A stretch of DNA of 64,000 nucleotides from Pseudomonas mandelii (GTDB lineage: Bacteria; Pseudomonadota; Gammaproteobacteria; Pseudomonadales; Pseudomonadaceae), in NCBI RefSeq assembly GCF_900106065.1, contig NZ_LT629796.1, positions 248,001 to 312,000 of the forward strand. Direction: 5' to 3'. Below the pieces are notes generated by a model. The model was not told the DNA's origin and searched no databases. It saw only the letters and a program-made list of their open reading frames with translations. The position numbers were made by a program, and so were the translations under genes. Below are positions 20,325-27,376 of this stretch, piece after piece. Every line of letters starts with the position of its first letter. The stretch's first letter is position 1.

Positions 20325-20343
20325 GCATAAAGAATGCGTAAAG
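20325..20343 (-). promoter_or_regulatory. Candidate KdpE site upstream of kdpF
   Basis: Read on the minus strand, CTTTACGCATTCTTTATGC holds two TTTA(C/T) half-sites in tandem. This resembles the T-rich repeats bound by KdpE in enterobacteria. It lies about 90 bases before the kdpF start. Confidence 0.4.
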
Positions 20344-20382
20344 AGTGGGTTTATGCCGGCGTTACAGAGGTGTCTGGACCGG

Positions 20383-20463
20383 CGCCTTCGCGGGCAAGCC
20401 TCGCTCCTACAAGGTCACGAGCGCTGCGAATCCTGTAGGAGCGAGGCTTGCCCGCGAAGGCGA
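20383..20463. repeat. REP pair (GAGGCTTGCCCGCGAAG type)
   Basis: Inverted copies between the divergent kdpF and ethanolamine permease genes. It separates the two promoter regions of this 396-base gap. Confidence 0.9.
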
Positions 20464-20569
20464 CATCACAGGCAACAATGCCCCCGACTGGCGCATAAAA
20501 ACCGCCCATACCGCAGCGAACATCCCCGATACGACACCTTTTTACGCTTTACGACTGCTATCACAACAC

Positions 20570-20585
20570 TGGCACGCCCACTGCA
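20570..20585 (+). promoter_or_regulatory. Sigma-54 (-24/-12) promoter of the ethanolamine permease gene
   Basis: TGGCACGCCCACTGCA matches TGGCACG-N4-TTGCA at all but one position. It lies 45 bases before the ATG at 20631, a normal distance. RpoN control fits a nitrogen-source permease. Confidence 0.7.
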
Positions 20586-20630
20586 AACGCCTCCCCCCGA
20601 CGCTTTTCAAACCGTTCAGGGAGCAAACGC

Positions 20631-21995
20631 ATGAACACACAACTCAAACCCACGCTGGGCACGTTGCACCTGTGGGGTATTGCAGTCGGACTGGTGATTT
20701 CCGGTGAGTATTTCGGCTGGAGTTACGGCTGGGGCGTGGCCGGAACACTCGGGTTCCTGGTGACCTCGTTCATGGTCGCCACGATGTACACCTGCTTCAT
20801 TTTCAGCTTCACCGAACTGACCACGGCGATTCCCCATGCTGGCGGCCCCTTTGCCTACAGCCGCCGCGCCTTTGGCGAGAAAGGCGGATTGATCGCCGGG
20901 TTGGCGACGCTGATCGAGTTCGTCTTCGCCCCGCCGGCGATTGCCTTGGCTATCGGCGCTTACCTGAATGTGCAATTCCCGGCCCTCGACCCGAAGCACG
21001 CAGCGGTCGGCGCCTACATCGTGTTCATGGGCCTGAACATTCTCGGCGTGAAACTGGCCGCCACCTTCGAGTTGATTGTCTGTGTATTGGCCGTGGCGGA
21101 ACTGCTGGTGTTCATGGGCGTGGTCGCTCCGGCGTTCAGTTTCAGCAACTTTGCGCTCAATGGCTGGGCCGGTTCCGATGTGTTCGGGGTGCCGGCGATT
21201 GCCGGGATGTTCGCGGCGATTCCTTTCGCCATCTGGTTCTTCCTCGCCATTGAAGGCGCAGCAATGGCCGCCGAAGAAGCCAAGGATCCGAAACGCACGA
21301 TTCCCAAGGCCTACATCAGCGGCATCCTGACCCTGGTATTGCTGGCCATGGGCGTGATGTTCTTTGCCGGCGGCGTCGGCGACTGGCGCACCCTGTCGAA
21401 CATCAACGACCCGCTGCCACAAGCCATGAAAACCGTGGTCGGCGAAAGCTCGGGCTGGTTGCACATGCTGGTGTGGATCGGCCTGTTCGGCCTGGTGGCG
21501 AGTTTCCATGGGATCATCCTCGGCTACTCGCGGCAGTTCTTCGCCCTCGCCCGCGCCGGTTACCTGCCGGCGTCGCTGGCCAAACTGTCGCGCTTCCAGA
21601 CACCCCATCGGGCGATCATTGCCGGCGGCGTAATCGGTATCGCGGCGATCTACAGCGACGGTTTGATCAATCTCGGTGGCATGACGCTGACCGCAGCGAT
21701 GATCACCATGGCGGTGTTCGGCGCAATCGTGATGTACATCATGAGCATGCTCAGCCTGTTCAAGTTGCGTAAAACCGAACCGAACCTGGAGCGCACCTTC
21801 CGCGCGCCGTGCTACCCGCTGGTGCCGATGATTGCGTTGATCCTGGCGGTGGTGTGCCTGGTGGCGATGGCCTGGTTCAACACGTTGATCGGCTTGATCT
21901 TCCTCGGCTTCATGGCGGTGGGCTTCGTGTACTTCATGCTCACCGCGCAATTGCGCGCGGATGCACCGGCCGACGCGATGTTGACCGGACTCTGA
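20631..21995 (+). CDS. eat: Ethanolamine permease, APC family
   Basis: A 454-residue transporter with about twelve membrane helices. The N-terminus TLHLWGIAVGLVISGEYFGW, and segments such as FTELTTAIPHAGGPFAYSRR, are those of the Eat ethanolamine permeases in pseudomonads. It brings ethanolamine in as carbon and nitrogen source. The ammonia-lyase genes eutBC are not in this window, so the permease is separated from them here. ATG 20631 follows a CAGGGAGC ribosome site. Confidence 0.9.
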   Translation: MNTQLKPTLGTLHLWGIAVGLVISGEYFGWSYGWGVAGTLGFLVTSFMVATMYTCFIFSFTELTTAIPHAGGPFAYSRRAFGEKGGLIAGLATLIEFVFAPPAIALAIGAYLNVQFPALDPKHAAVGAYIVFMGLNILGVKLAATFELIVCVLAVAELLVFMGVVAPAFSFSNFALNGWAGSDVFGVPAIAGMFAAIPFAIWFFLAIEGAAMAAEEAKDPKRTIPKAYISGILTLVLLAMGVMFFAGGVGDWRTLSNINDPLPQAMKTVVGESSGWLHMLVWIGLFGLVASFHGIILGYSRQFFALARAGYLPASLAKLSRFQTPHRAIIAGGVIGIAAIYSDGLINLGGMTLTAAMITMAVFGAIVMYIMSMLSLFKLRKTEPNLERTFRAPCYPLVPMIALILAVVCLVAMAWFNTLIGLIFLGFMAVGFVYFMLTAQLRADAPADAMLTGL

Positions 21996-22120
21996 ATGGT
22001 CTCAGGTGTTACCGACAGATCAGGCATAGAATGGAACCACCGCGATATGAAATCGCTCAAAGTGGTATGCACGATCGATTGGCGAAACCCGCCAATCGGC
22101 CTGCCCTCAAGGAGAGCCCT

Positions 22121-22288
22121 ATGCCCTGGTATGCCTGGTTGATTCTGGTCGTTGCAATCGGCTCGATCGTTGGTGGTTTGATGATGCTGCGTGACACTGC
22201 CAACAAGGTCGAACTGACCGAAGAGCAACGTAAACGTGTCGCGGAACGCAACGCGGAAGCGGACGCCAAGGATGCGCAGGACCGCTAA
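22121..22288 (+). CDS. DUF2897 family small membrane protein
   Basis: A 55-residue protein: one N-terminal membrane helix (WYAWLILVVAIGSIVGGLMML) and a charged tail (LTEEQRKRVAERNAEADAKD) that is probably helical. An AAGGAGAG ribosome site precedes ATG 22121. The family is common in Pseudomonas and uncharacterised. It lies about 125 bases after the ethanolamine permease gene and could share its transcript. Confidence 0.8.
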   Translation: MPWYAWLILVVAIGSIVGGLMMLRDTANKVELTEEQRKRVAERNAEADAKDAQDR

Positions 22289-22306
22289 AAAACTGCTGAA
22301 CAGCTT

Positions 22307-22374
22307 CTGTAGGAGCGAGGCTTGCCCACGAAGGCGATCTCAGGGACGCCTTCGCGGGCAAGCCTCGCTCCTAC
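22307..22374. repeat. REP pair (GAGGCTTGCCCGCGAAG type)
   Basis: Close inverted copies between the convergent DUF2897 and DUF1989 genes. The left copy has one base change (CCCACGAAG). Confidence 0.88.
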
Positions 22375-22380
22375 GTCCGA

Positions 22381-23232
22381 TTATTTTTCCCAGTCGGCCT
22401 TGGCGATGTGCAAGCCATGCAGCCCTTTATACGCAGCACGTTCAGGCTGGCTCCAGCCCTCGAGCAATGAATCCTCCAACCGATAAATCTCCACGCCCAG
22501 CGGGCGACAGACGCTGAGCGGATCCTGCGCATCCGGCCCCCACATGGCCAGTGACAGGTCCCCTCCCGGACAGGTCGACAGCGCACACAGCAGATCGATC
22601 TCGGCAAAGAACTCCAGGTAATCGCCCTTCTGCGCCGGACAGGCCTTCATGAAGTACATGTCGTCGTGGTTCAGGCCCGTACACTGGAAAATGTTCAGCA
22701 CGTCATGCACGTCGAACTCGGTCAGGCCATGGGGCAACACGGCGCGCGTCAGGTTGGAGTGGCAGTGATGATGGAAGTCCTCGCCGGTGAGCATTTTGTT
22801 CACATAGGGATCGCAGCGCGTACCCAGCAAATCGTGCAAACGCCCCCCATGTTCATCGATGCCGTAATCGGCCAGGCTGTCGTCGGTGATGGTCACCAGC
22901 GGCCGTAAAAAAGGCAGGTTCGACCAGAGCCGGTCATGGGTGCTGACATGGGCGCCCTGCAGTTGCCGGGTCCGCGCCGCCCACAAACGCTCGCGCGGGT
23001 CGTTGGCGTTCCAGACATTGAAGTCGCCGACTTGCGGGCCGACCGGCGTGGTCACACGAAACACGTGCCCGGCCGGCACGTTCCAGGCGCGACCGGTGCG
23101 GATCGGCACTTCAAACTGCTCGATCAGCGTGCGGCCTTCCCTGGTGTCGCGAATCCGTTCGTAGAAGGCTTTGTCCACCTGCAAGGCCGAGCCTTTGCTG
23201 ACTTGATAGGCCGCCGGATAGTCTTTGTACAT
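22381..23232 (-). CDS. DUF1989 (urea carboxylase-associated) family protein
   Basis: A 283-residue cytoplasmic protein of the DUF1989 family, whose members often sit beside urea carboxylase/allophanate hydrolase genes. Recognisable segments are GDFNVWNANDPRERLWAART, STHDRLWSNLPFLRPLVTI and HHCHSNLTRAV. The conserved Cys and His in these could bind a metal, but no activity is established. No urea carboxylase genes are nearby. ATG 23232 is preferred because the GAGG site lies nine bases before it and abuts the alternative ATG at 23241. It is 15 bases behind a GntR gene and probably in one operon. Confidence 0.78.
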   Translation of the reverse strand: MYKDYPAAYQVSKGSALQVDKAFYERIRDTREGRTLIEQFEVPIRTGRAWNVPAGHVFRVTTPVGPQVGDFNVWNANDPRERLWAARTRQLQGAHVSTHDRLWSNLPFLRPLVTITDDSLADYGIDEHGGRLHDLLGTRCDPYVNKMLTGEDFHHHCHSNLTRAVLPHGLTEFDVHDVLNIFQCTGLNHDDMYFMKACPAQKGDYLEFFAEIDLLCALSTCPGGDLSLAMWGPDAQDPLSVCRPLGVEIYRLEDSLLEGWSQPERAAYKGLHGLHIAKADWEK

Positions 23233-23247
23233 GACACACATCCTCGA

Positions 23248-23901
23248 TCAGTGATGGGGGGTTGGGGCAAGCATTCGCAACAGAAGGTGTTCAGAGTCAT
23301 CGAGGTAAGCGCTCATCGCGTCTGCGGCGGCGCGCTTGTCGCCCTCAGCGAGAAAGTCATGGATCTGCCGGTCGCGAGCCAGCCAGGGCGCCTGAAAACG
23401 TGATTCATCGGGCGCGGCGCAGAACGCCAGGCGCAGTTGCGCAACAACGTTGGTGAAAAACTCATCGAACAATGGGCTGCGCAGCAACCCGACGATGTGT
23501 TGATGAAACGCCAGGCTGTGGGTGCCGACGGCGCGCCAGTCCTCGCGTTCCCGGGCCAGCTCGGTGGCCTCCAGCGCCTCGAGCATCCGGCCCGATTGAT
23601 CATCGCGCAATGGCGGGCTCACGCTGATGGCTTGCAGTTCCAGGGTACGCCGGACCTTGAACAAATCCCGAACATCATCCTGACCCAGCTTGCGCACCAT
23701 CACGCCCTTGTTGCGCACGTAACGAGTCAGTCCATCCTGCCCCAGGCGGTGCAACGCTTCACGAATGGTGTTACGGGAGGCGTTGTAGGCAAACACCAAT
23801 TCGTTTTCCACCAGCGCCATACCAGGCAGCAGGCGACCGCCTATGATGTCGGCGCGCAACTCCAATGTGATGTGATCGGCCAGGGACAGTCCACTGTTCA
23901 T
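23248..23901 (-). CDS. GntR family regulator, FadR/FCD subfamily
   Basis: A regulator of about 217 residues. It has an N-terminal winged helix (YNASRNTIREALHRLGQDGL with the VRNKGVMVR wing) and a C-terminal helical FCD ligand domain with metal-type residues (HSLAFHQHIVGL). The start is uncertain among three ATGs at 23928, 23907 and 23901; the last has the best spacing from GAGG. A perfect 15-base palindrome lies just upstream, so autoregulation is likely. It probably controls the DUF1989 gene behind it. Confidence 0.87.
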   Translation of the reverse strand: MNSGLSLADHITLELRADIIGGRLLPGMALVENELVFAYNASRNTIREALHRLGQDGLTRYVRNKGVMVRKLGQDDVRDLFKVRRTLELQAISVSPPLRDDQSGRMLEALEATELAREREDWRAVGTHSLAFHQHIVGLLRSPLFDEFFTNVVAQLRLAFCAAPDESRFQAPWLARDRQIHDFLAEGDKRAAADAMSAYLDDSEHLLLRMLAPTPHH

Positions 23902-23915
23902 GCTCATCGCCTCGT

Positions 23916-23930
23916 GATTGTTCAACAATC
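23916..23930. promoter_or_regulatory. FadR-type operator upstream of the GntR gene
   Basis: GATTGTTCAACAATC is a perfect palindrome with 7-base arms. It contains TTGTTCAACAA, fitting TNGTNNNACNA of FadR-subfamily operators. A second perfect palindrome (GTCAGCTGAC) adjoins it. Confidence 0.65.
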
Positions 23931-24077
23931 GTCAGCTGACAAGTAATCACTATTCGTGCCAGCTGAATCGATGCGGCAGGACGAAGTTGGTCGCATCTGC
24001 ATGCTTTTTAGAAGTAGAAGTACAGTCACCATCCCATTTTCATTGGTTAAGATGGCGCATTGTTGCGGAGATTTCAG

Positions 24078-24635
24078 ATGCGTTACTCGCAGGACCATAA
24101 AGCCCAGACCCATCAACGCATCATCAAGGAAGCATCGGCGCGATTTCGCCGCGACGGTATTGGCGCGACCGGCCTGCAACCCCTGATGAAAGCGCTGGGG
24201 CTGACCCACGGCGGGTTCTACTCGCATTTCAAGTCCAAGGACGAACTGGTGGAAAAGGCCCTGCAGGCCGCCGGCGAACAGTGCGACGCCATCTGTGCCG
24301 AGCTGTTCGCGCAGGAGCACCCGCTGGAAGCATTCATCGACACCTATCTGTCTGAATGGCACCAGACATCACCCGATCAGGGTTGCCCGCTGCCGACCAT
24401 GTCCTCGGAGCTTGGATTGCGCGGACAACCCAGTCCGACCTCTGACGTGGTGCTCAATTCGAGGCTGGAACAAGTGCAAGGCACGCTTGAAGGCGAAGAT
24501 GCGGCCGACCGCAGCATCTTCATTATGTCGGCCCTGGTCGGGGCGTTGTTGCTGTCGCGCAGTGTCGAGAATCCGGAGATGGCCCAGCGGATTCTCGACG
24601 TGACACGCGAATTTCTCAAACAGCCCTGGGATTAA
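24078..24635 (+). CDS. TetR family transcriptional regulator
   Basis: A 185-residue repressor with an N-terminal helix-turn-helix (GIGATGLQPLMKALGLTHGG followed by FYSHFKSKDELVEKAL) and a ligand-binding helical C-terminus with a Cys (DQGCPLPTMSSEL). ATG 24078 follows GCGGAG. The gene converges with the FabF-like gene, overlapping by four bases at the stops. Its likely targets are itself and the adjacent SDR/FabF pair, which is an inference from position. Confidence 0.85.
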   Translation: MRYSQDHKAQTHQRIIKEASARFRRDGIGATGLQPLMKALGLTHGGFYSHFKSKDELVEKALQAAGEQCDAICAELFAQEHPLEAFIDTYLSEWHQTSPDQGCPLPTMSSELGLRGQPSPTSDVVLNSRLEQVQGTLEGEDAADRSIFIMSALVGALLLSRSVENPEMAQRILDVTREFLKQPWD

Positions 24636-25906
24636 TCCTGCCAGCGTTTGAAGAGCACGCTGGCATTGACCCCGCCAAACCCGAAGCCATTGGACAGTGC
24701 ATACTCGATCGCCATCGGCCGCGCCTGACCGTGGACGATGTCCACGCCTTGCGCCGCCGGGTCCGGGTTTTCGAAATTGAGGGTGGGCGGCACGACTTGA
24801 TCGCGGATCGCCAACAGCGTGAAGATCGCCTCAATCCCGCCCGCCGCCCCCAGCAAATGCCCGGTGGCGGACTTGGTCGATGTCACCGCGATCTTGTTGT
24901 CCGAACCGAACAATGACTTGATGGCCGCCAATTCTCCAAGGTCCCCAACCGGGGTCGAGGTGGCGTGAGCGTTGAGATGCTGCACCTGTGCGGCAGAAAT
25001 GCCCGCCTGGGCCAGGGCCAGCGACATCGCCCGACGCGCGCCGCTGCCATCTTCGGGGCCGGCAGTCAGGTGATAGGCATCGGCACTGGTGCCGTATCCG
25101 ACCAGTTCGGCCAAGGGCTGAGCCCCACGGGCAAGGGCATGTTCAAGCGATTCGATCACCAGAAGGCCTGCACCTTCCCCCATCACGAAACCATCACGAC
25201 CACTGTCGAATGGCCGAGAGGCACGCTCCGGGGTGTCGTTATAACCACTGGACAAGGCACGCGCAGCCGCGAAGCCGGCGAGGCTGACCCGATCGATCGC
25301 GGCTTCCGCGCCCCCGCACACGGCGATATCCGCCTCACCACAACGAATCAGCCGCGCCGCATCGCCAATCGCCTGGACCCCGGCCGCGCACGCTGTCACC
25401 GGAGCACCCAGCGGGCCTTTGAAACCATGCTGGATCGACACATGACCGGCCGCGAGGTTGACCAGAAAGGAAGGAATGGTAAATGGCGACAAACGTCGCG
25501 GACCGCGGCTGTCGGTTGTACGGACCGCATCGGCAATTGCGCCGAAACCACCCACGCCCGAGCCGATAATCGTCGCGGTGCGCTCCTGAGCATTAGCGTC
25601 TTGCGCTTGCCAACCGGACTGCTCCACCGCCTGGCGCGCGGCCTCCATGGCAAACATAATGAAGCGGTCCATTTTTTTCTGCTCTTTGGGCGGCGTCGCC
25701 CGGTCCGGGTCGAAACCCGCCTCGGGATCTTCCGTCATGGAGAGCACCGCGCCGCCGACCTTGGCCGGCAGATCAGCGACCACTTCGTCAGGCAACTGAC
25801 GCAACCCGGAGCGTCCAGCCAACAGGCGCCCCCAGACCACCTCGACATCGCTACCCAGCGGGGACACCAGGCCCATGCCCGTTACAACCACTCGACGATT
25901 ACTCAT
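24632..25906 (-). CDS. Beta-ketoacyl-ACP synthase II (FabF-like paralogue)
   Basis: A 424-residue condensing enzyme with nucleophile Cys173 in PVTACAAGVQA and the two catalytic His in NAHATSTPVGD and ATGHLLGAAGG. This gives the Cys-His-His triad of KAS II. It catalyses malonyl-ACP condensation with acyl-ACP. It is not in a fatty-acid (fabD-fabG-acpP) cluster, so it is probably a secondary copy (FabF2-like) used for a modified lipid or under specific conditions. It lies 32 bases behind an SDR gene, which could act as its partner ketoreductase. Confidence 0.88.
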   Translation of the reverse strand: MSNRRVVVTGMGLVSPLGSDVEVVWGRLLAGRSGLRQLPDEVVADLPAKVGGAVLSMTEDPEAGFDPDRATPPKEQKKMDRFIMFAMEAARQAVEQSGWQAQDANAQERTATIIGSGVGGFGAIADAVRTTDSRGPRRLSPFTIPSFLVNLAAGHVSIQHGFKGPLGAPVTACAAGVQAIGDAARLIRCGEADIAVCGGAEAAIDRVSLAGFAAARALSSGYNDTPERASRPFDSGRDGFVMGEGAGLLVIESLEHALARGAQPLAELVGYGTSADAYHLTAGPEDGSGARRAMSLALAQAGISAAQVQHLNAHATSTPVGDLGELAAIKSLFGSDNKIAVTSTKSATGHLLGAAGGIEAIFTLLAIRDQVVPPTLNFENPDPAAQGVDIVHGQARPMAIEYALSNGFGFGGVNASVLFKRWQD

Positions 25907-25938
25907 ACTGCAATTACCTCAAGCCGATTGAAGGCGCC

Positions 25939-26733
25939 TCACTTGTAACGCGTGGCGGCCGTACTTTTGGAAAGATTCGGGGCCATCACCAGACGAGCTT
26001 TTACAAAGTCATCCCACTCGGAGGCGTTCGGCAACGATGGAATGGTGATCAACTCACCCTGGTCCAGACCGGACAATGCCGCATCGACCATCTCCCCGGC
26101 TTCCATCACCATGTCTGCGGGAATCTGAGTAGCGTCGATACCGGAGCGCTCCCAGATCTCGGTGCGTGTTACGCCTGGCAACACCGCCTGGACCTTGACC
26201 CCGGTACCGTCCAGTTCCGCGTTCAACGACTGCGTCAGACTTAACACATAAGCCTTGCTCGCGCTGTAAGTCGCGTTGAATCGCTCAGGAAACAACGCCA
26301 CTACCGAGGCGATATTGATGATCGTGCCACGGCCAGCCTTTGCGAAAGCGGCGGCCGCTGCCGATGCCAGGCGCGTGACGGTGGTGACGTTGAGCTGGAT
26401 CAGCTTTTCCATCTGGTCCATGTCGGAATTGGCCAACAGACCATCCGTTGCGACACCGGCATTGTTGAGCAGCAGGCTGATACTCGAATCGCTGCGTAGA
26501 CGCTGTTCGAGCTTCAGAACGTCATCTTTTTGTGTGAGGTCTGCCTTGAGCACTTCGACCTGGACACCATGCTCGGCGCGCAACTTGCTCGCCGCTGCCT
26601 GCAAGCGTTCCTCGTCGCGAGCGACCAGCAACAGATCAAAACCACGCGCCGCCAACCGCTCAGCGTAGATGGCGCCGATTCCGGAGGAGGCTCCGGTGAC
26701 GAGGGCGGTTCCTTGGGTCTGGACAGAATTCAT
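25939..26733 (-). CDS. SDR family NAD(P)-dependent oxidoreductase
   Basis: A 264-residue classical short-chain dehydrogenase with cofactor motif TGASSGIG (residues 13-20), NNAG at 90-93, Ser143 and the YxxxK pair Tyr156/Lys160 in YSASKAYVL. The substrate is unknown. It is the first gene of a two-gene unit with the FabF-like synthase. A GGGAGG-like site precedes the ATG. Confidence 0.87.
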   Translation of the reverse strand: MNSVQTQGTALVTGASSGIGAIYAERLAARGFDLLLVARDEERLQAAASKLRAEHGVQVEVLKADLTQKDDVLKLEQRLRSDSSISLLLNNAGVATDGLLANSDMDQMEKLIQLNVTTVTRLASAAAAAFAKAGRGTIINIASVVALFPERFNATYSASKAYVLSLTQSLNAELDGTGVKVQAVLPGVTRTEIWERSGIDATQIPADMVMEAGEMVDAALSGLDQGELITIPSLPNASEWDDFVKARLVMAPNLSKSTAATRYK

Positions 26734-26814
26734 GAGCGTGCTCCTGGGAGGATGCGATTGGAAGATGAGCGTCAGCTTTGGCAGACTCAGGAATTATTAT
26801 AGGCATAATCCAAA

Positions 26815-26829
26815 GACAATATGATAGTC
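26815..26829. promoter_or_regulatory. Imperfect dyad upstream of the SDR gene, candidate TetR operator
   Basis: GACAATATGATAGTC has 5 of 7 matching positions per arm around a central T. It lies in the AT-rich promoter gap about 85 bases before the SDR start. Confidence 0.3.
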
Positions 26830-26883
26830 GTAATTTTTTACATGCCGATAGAAGGCAAGCCGCCGTCCTTAACGCCAAAATGC

Positions 26884-26911
26884 AAAAAGGCCGGTCAATG
26901 ACCGGCCTCTT
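26884..26911 (-). terminator. Rho-independent terminator after comEA
   Basis: The inverted repeat AGGCCGGTCATTGACCGGCCT followed by T residues on the minus strand (one of the best hairpins in the window), 17 bases past the comEA stop. Confidence 0.88.
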
Positions 26912-26928
26912 GGGCGTTTATCTAAAGC

Positions 26929-27264
26929 TTAGTTCACTTCCAGCTTCTCGCGGTTCTTATCCAGAATCGCCTTGCCTATCCCCTTCACTTCCAGCAATTC
27001 GTCCACGGACGAAAATGGCCCATTACTGTCACGATAAGCAACAATCGCCTTGGCTTTGGCCTCCCCAATACCGGATAGCTCACGCTGCAGCGTCGGTGCA
27101 TCAGCTCCATTGAGGTCGACTTTGCCAGACAGCGCCTTAGGCGCGACTTCCAGCGCAATAGGTGCGTTAATAGCCTCAGACTTTGCCGCAGGCGCGGCGA
27201 TGGCAGCAATAGAGGCGCTGGTCAGTAGGGCGAAAACCAGAGAGTAGAAATAGCCTGTACGCAT
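26929..27264 (-). CDS. comEA: ComEA-like helix-hairpin-helix DNA-binding protein
   Basis: A 111-residue exported protein with a signal peptide (FYSLVFALLTSASIAAIAAPA) and a C-terminal tandem helix-hairpin-helix domain (VDLNGADAPTLQRELSGIGE and LLEVKGIGKAILDKNREKL). ComEA proteins bind incoming DNA in the periplasm. Position directly behind wbpM is the usual Pseudomonas arrangement. The ATG at 27264 was chosen because the signal peptide starts there; the upstream open frame is not credible. Confidence 0.92.
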   Translation of the reverse strand: MRTGYFYSLVFALLTSASIAAIAAPAAKSEAINAPIALEVAPKALSGKVDLNGADAPTLQRELSGIGEAKAKAIVAYRDSNGPFSSVDELLEVKGIGKAILDKNREKLEVN

Positions 27265-27376
27265 AAATGAAGCTCCATGACATCGATTGAGAAAGCAGCT
27301 TTTCCGAAGCTGCCTTCCAAACTTAGGCGATGTGGTGGGGCTGTCAAAAGTGTGTCTGTTGCAGGATGTGAAACAA

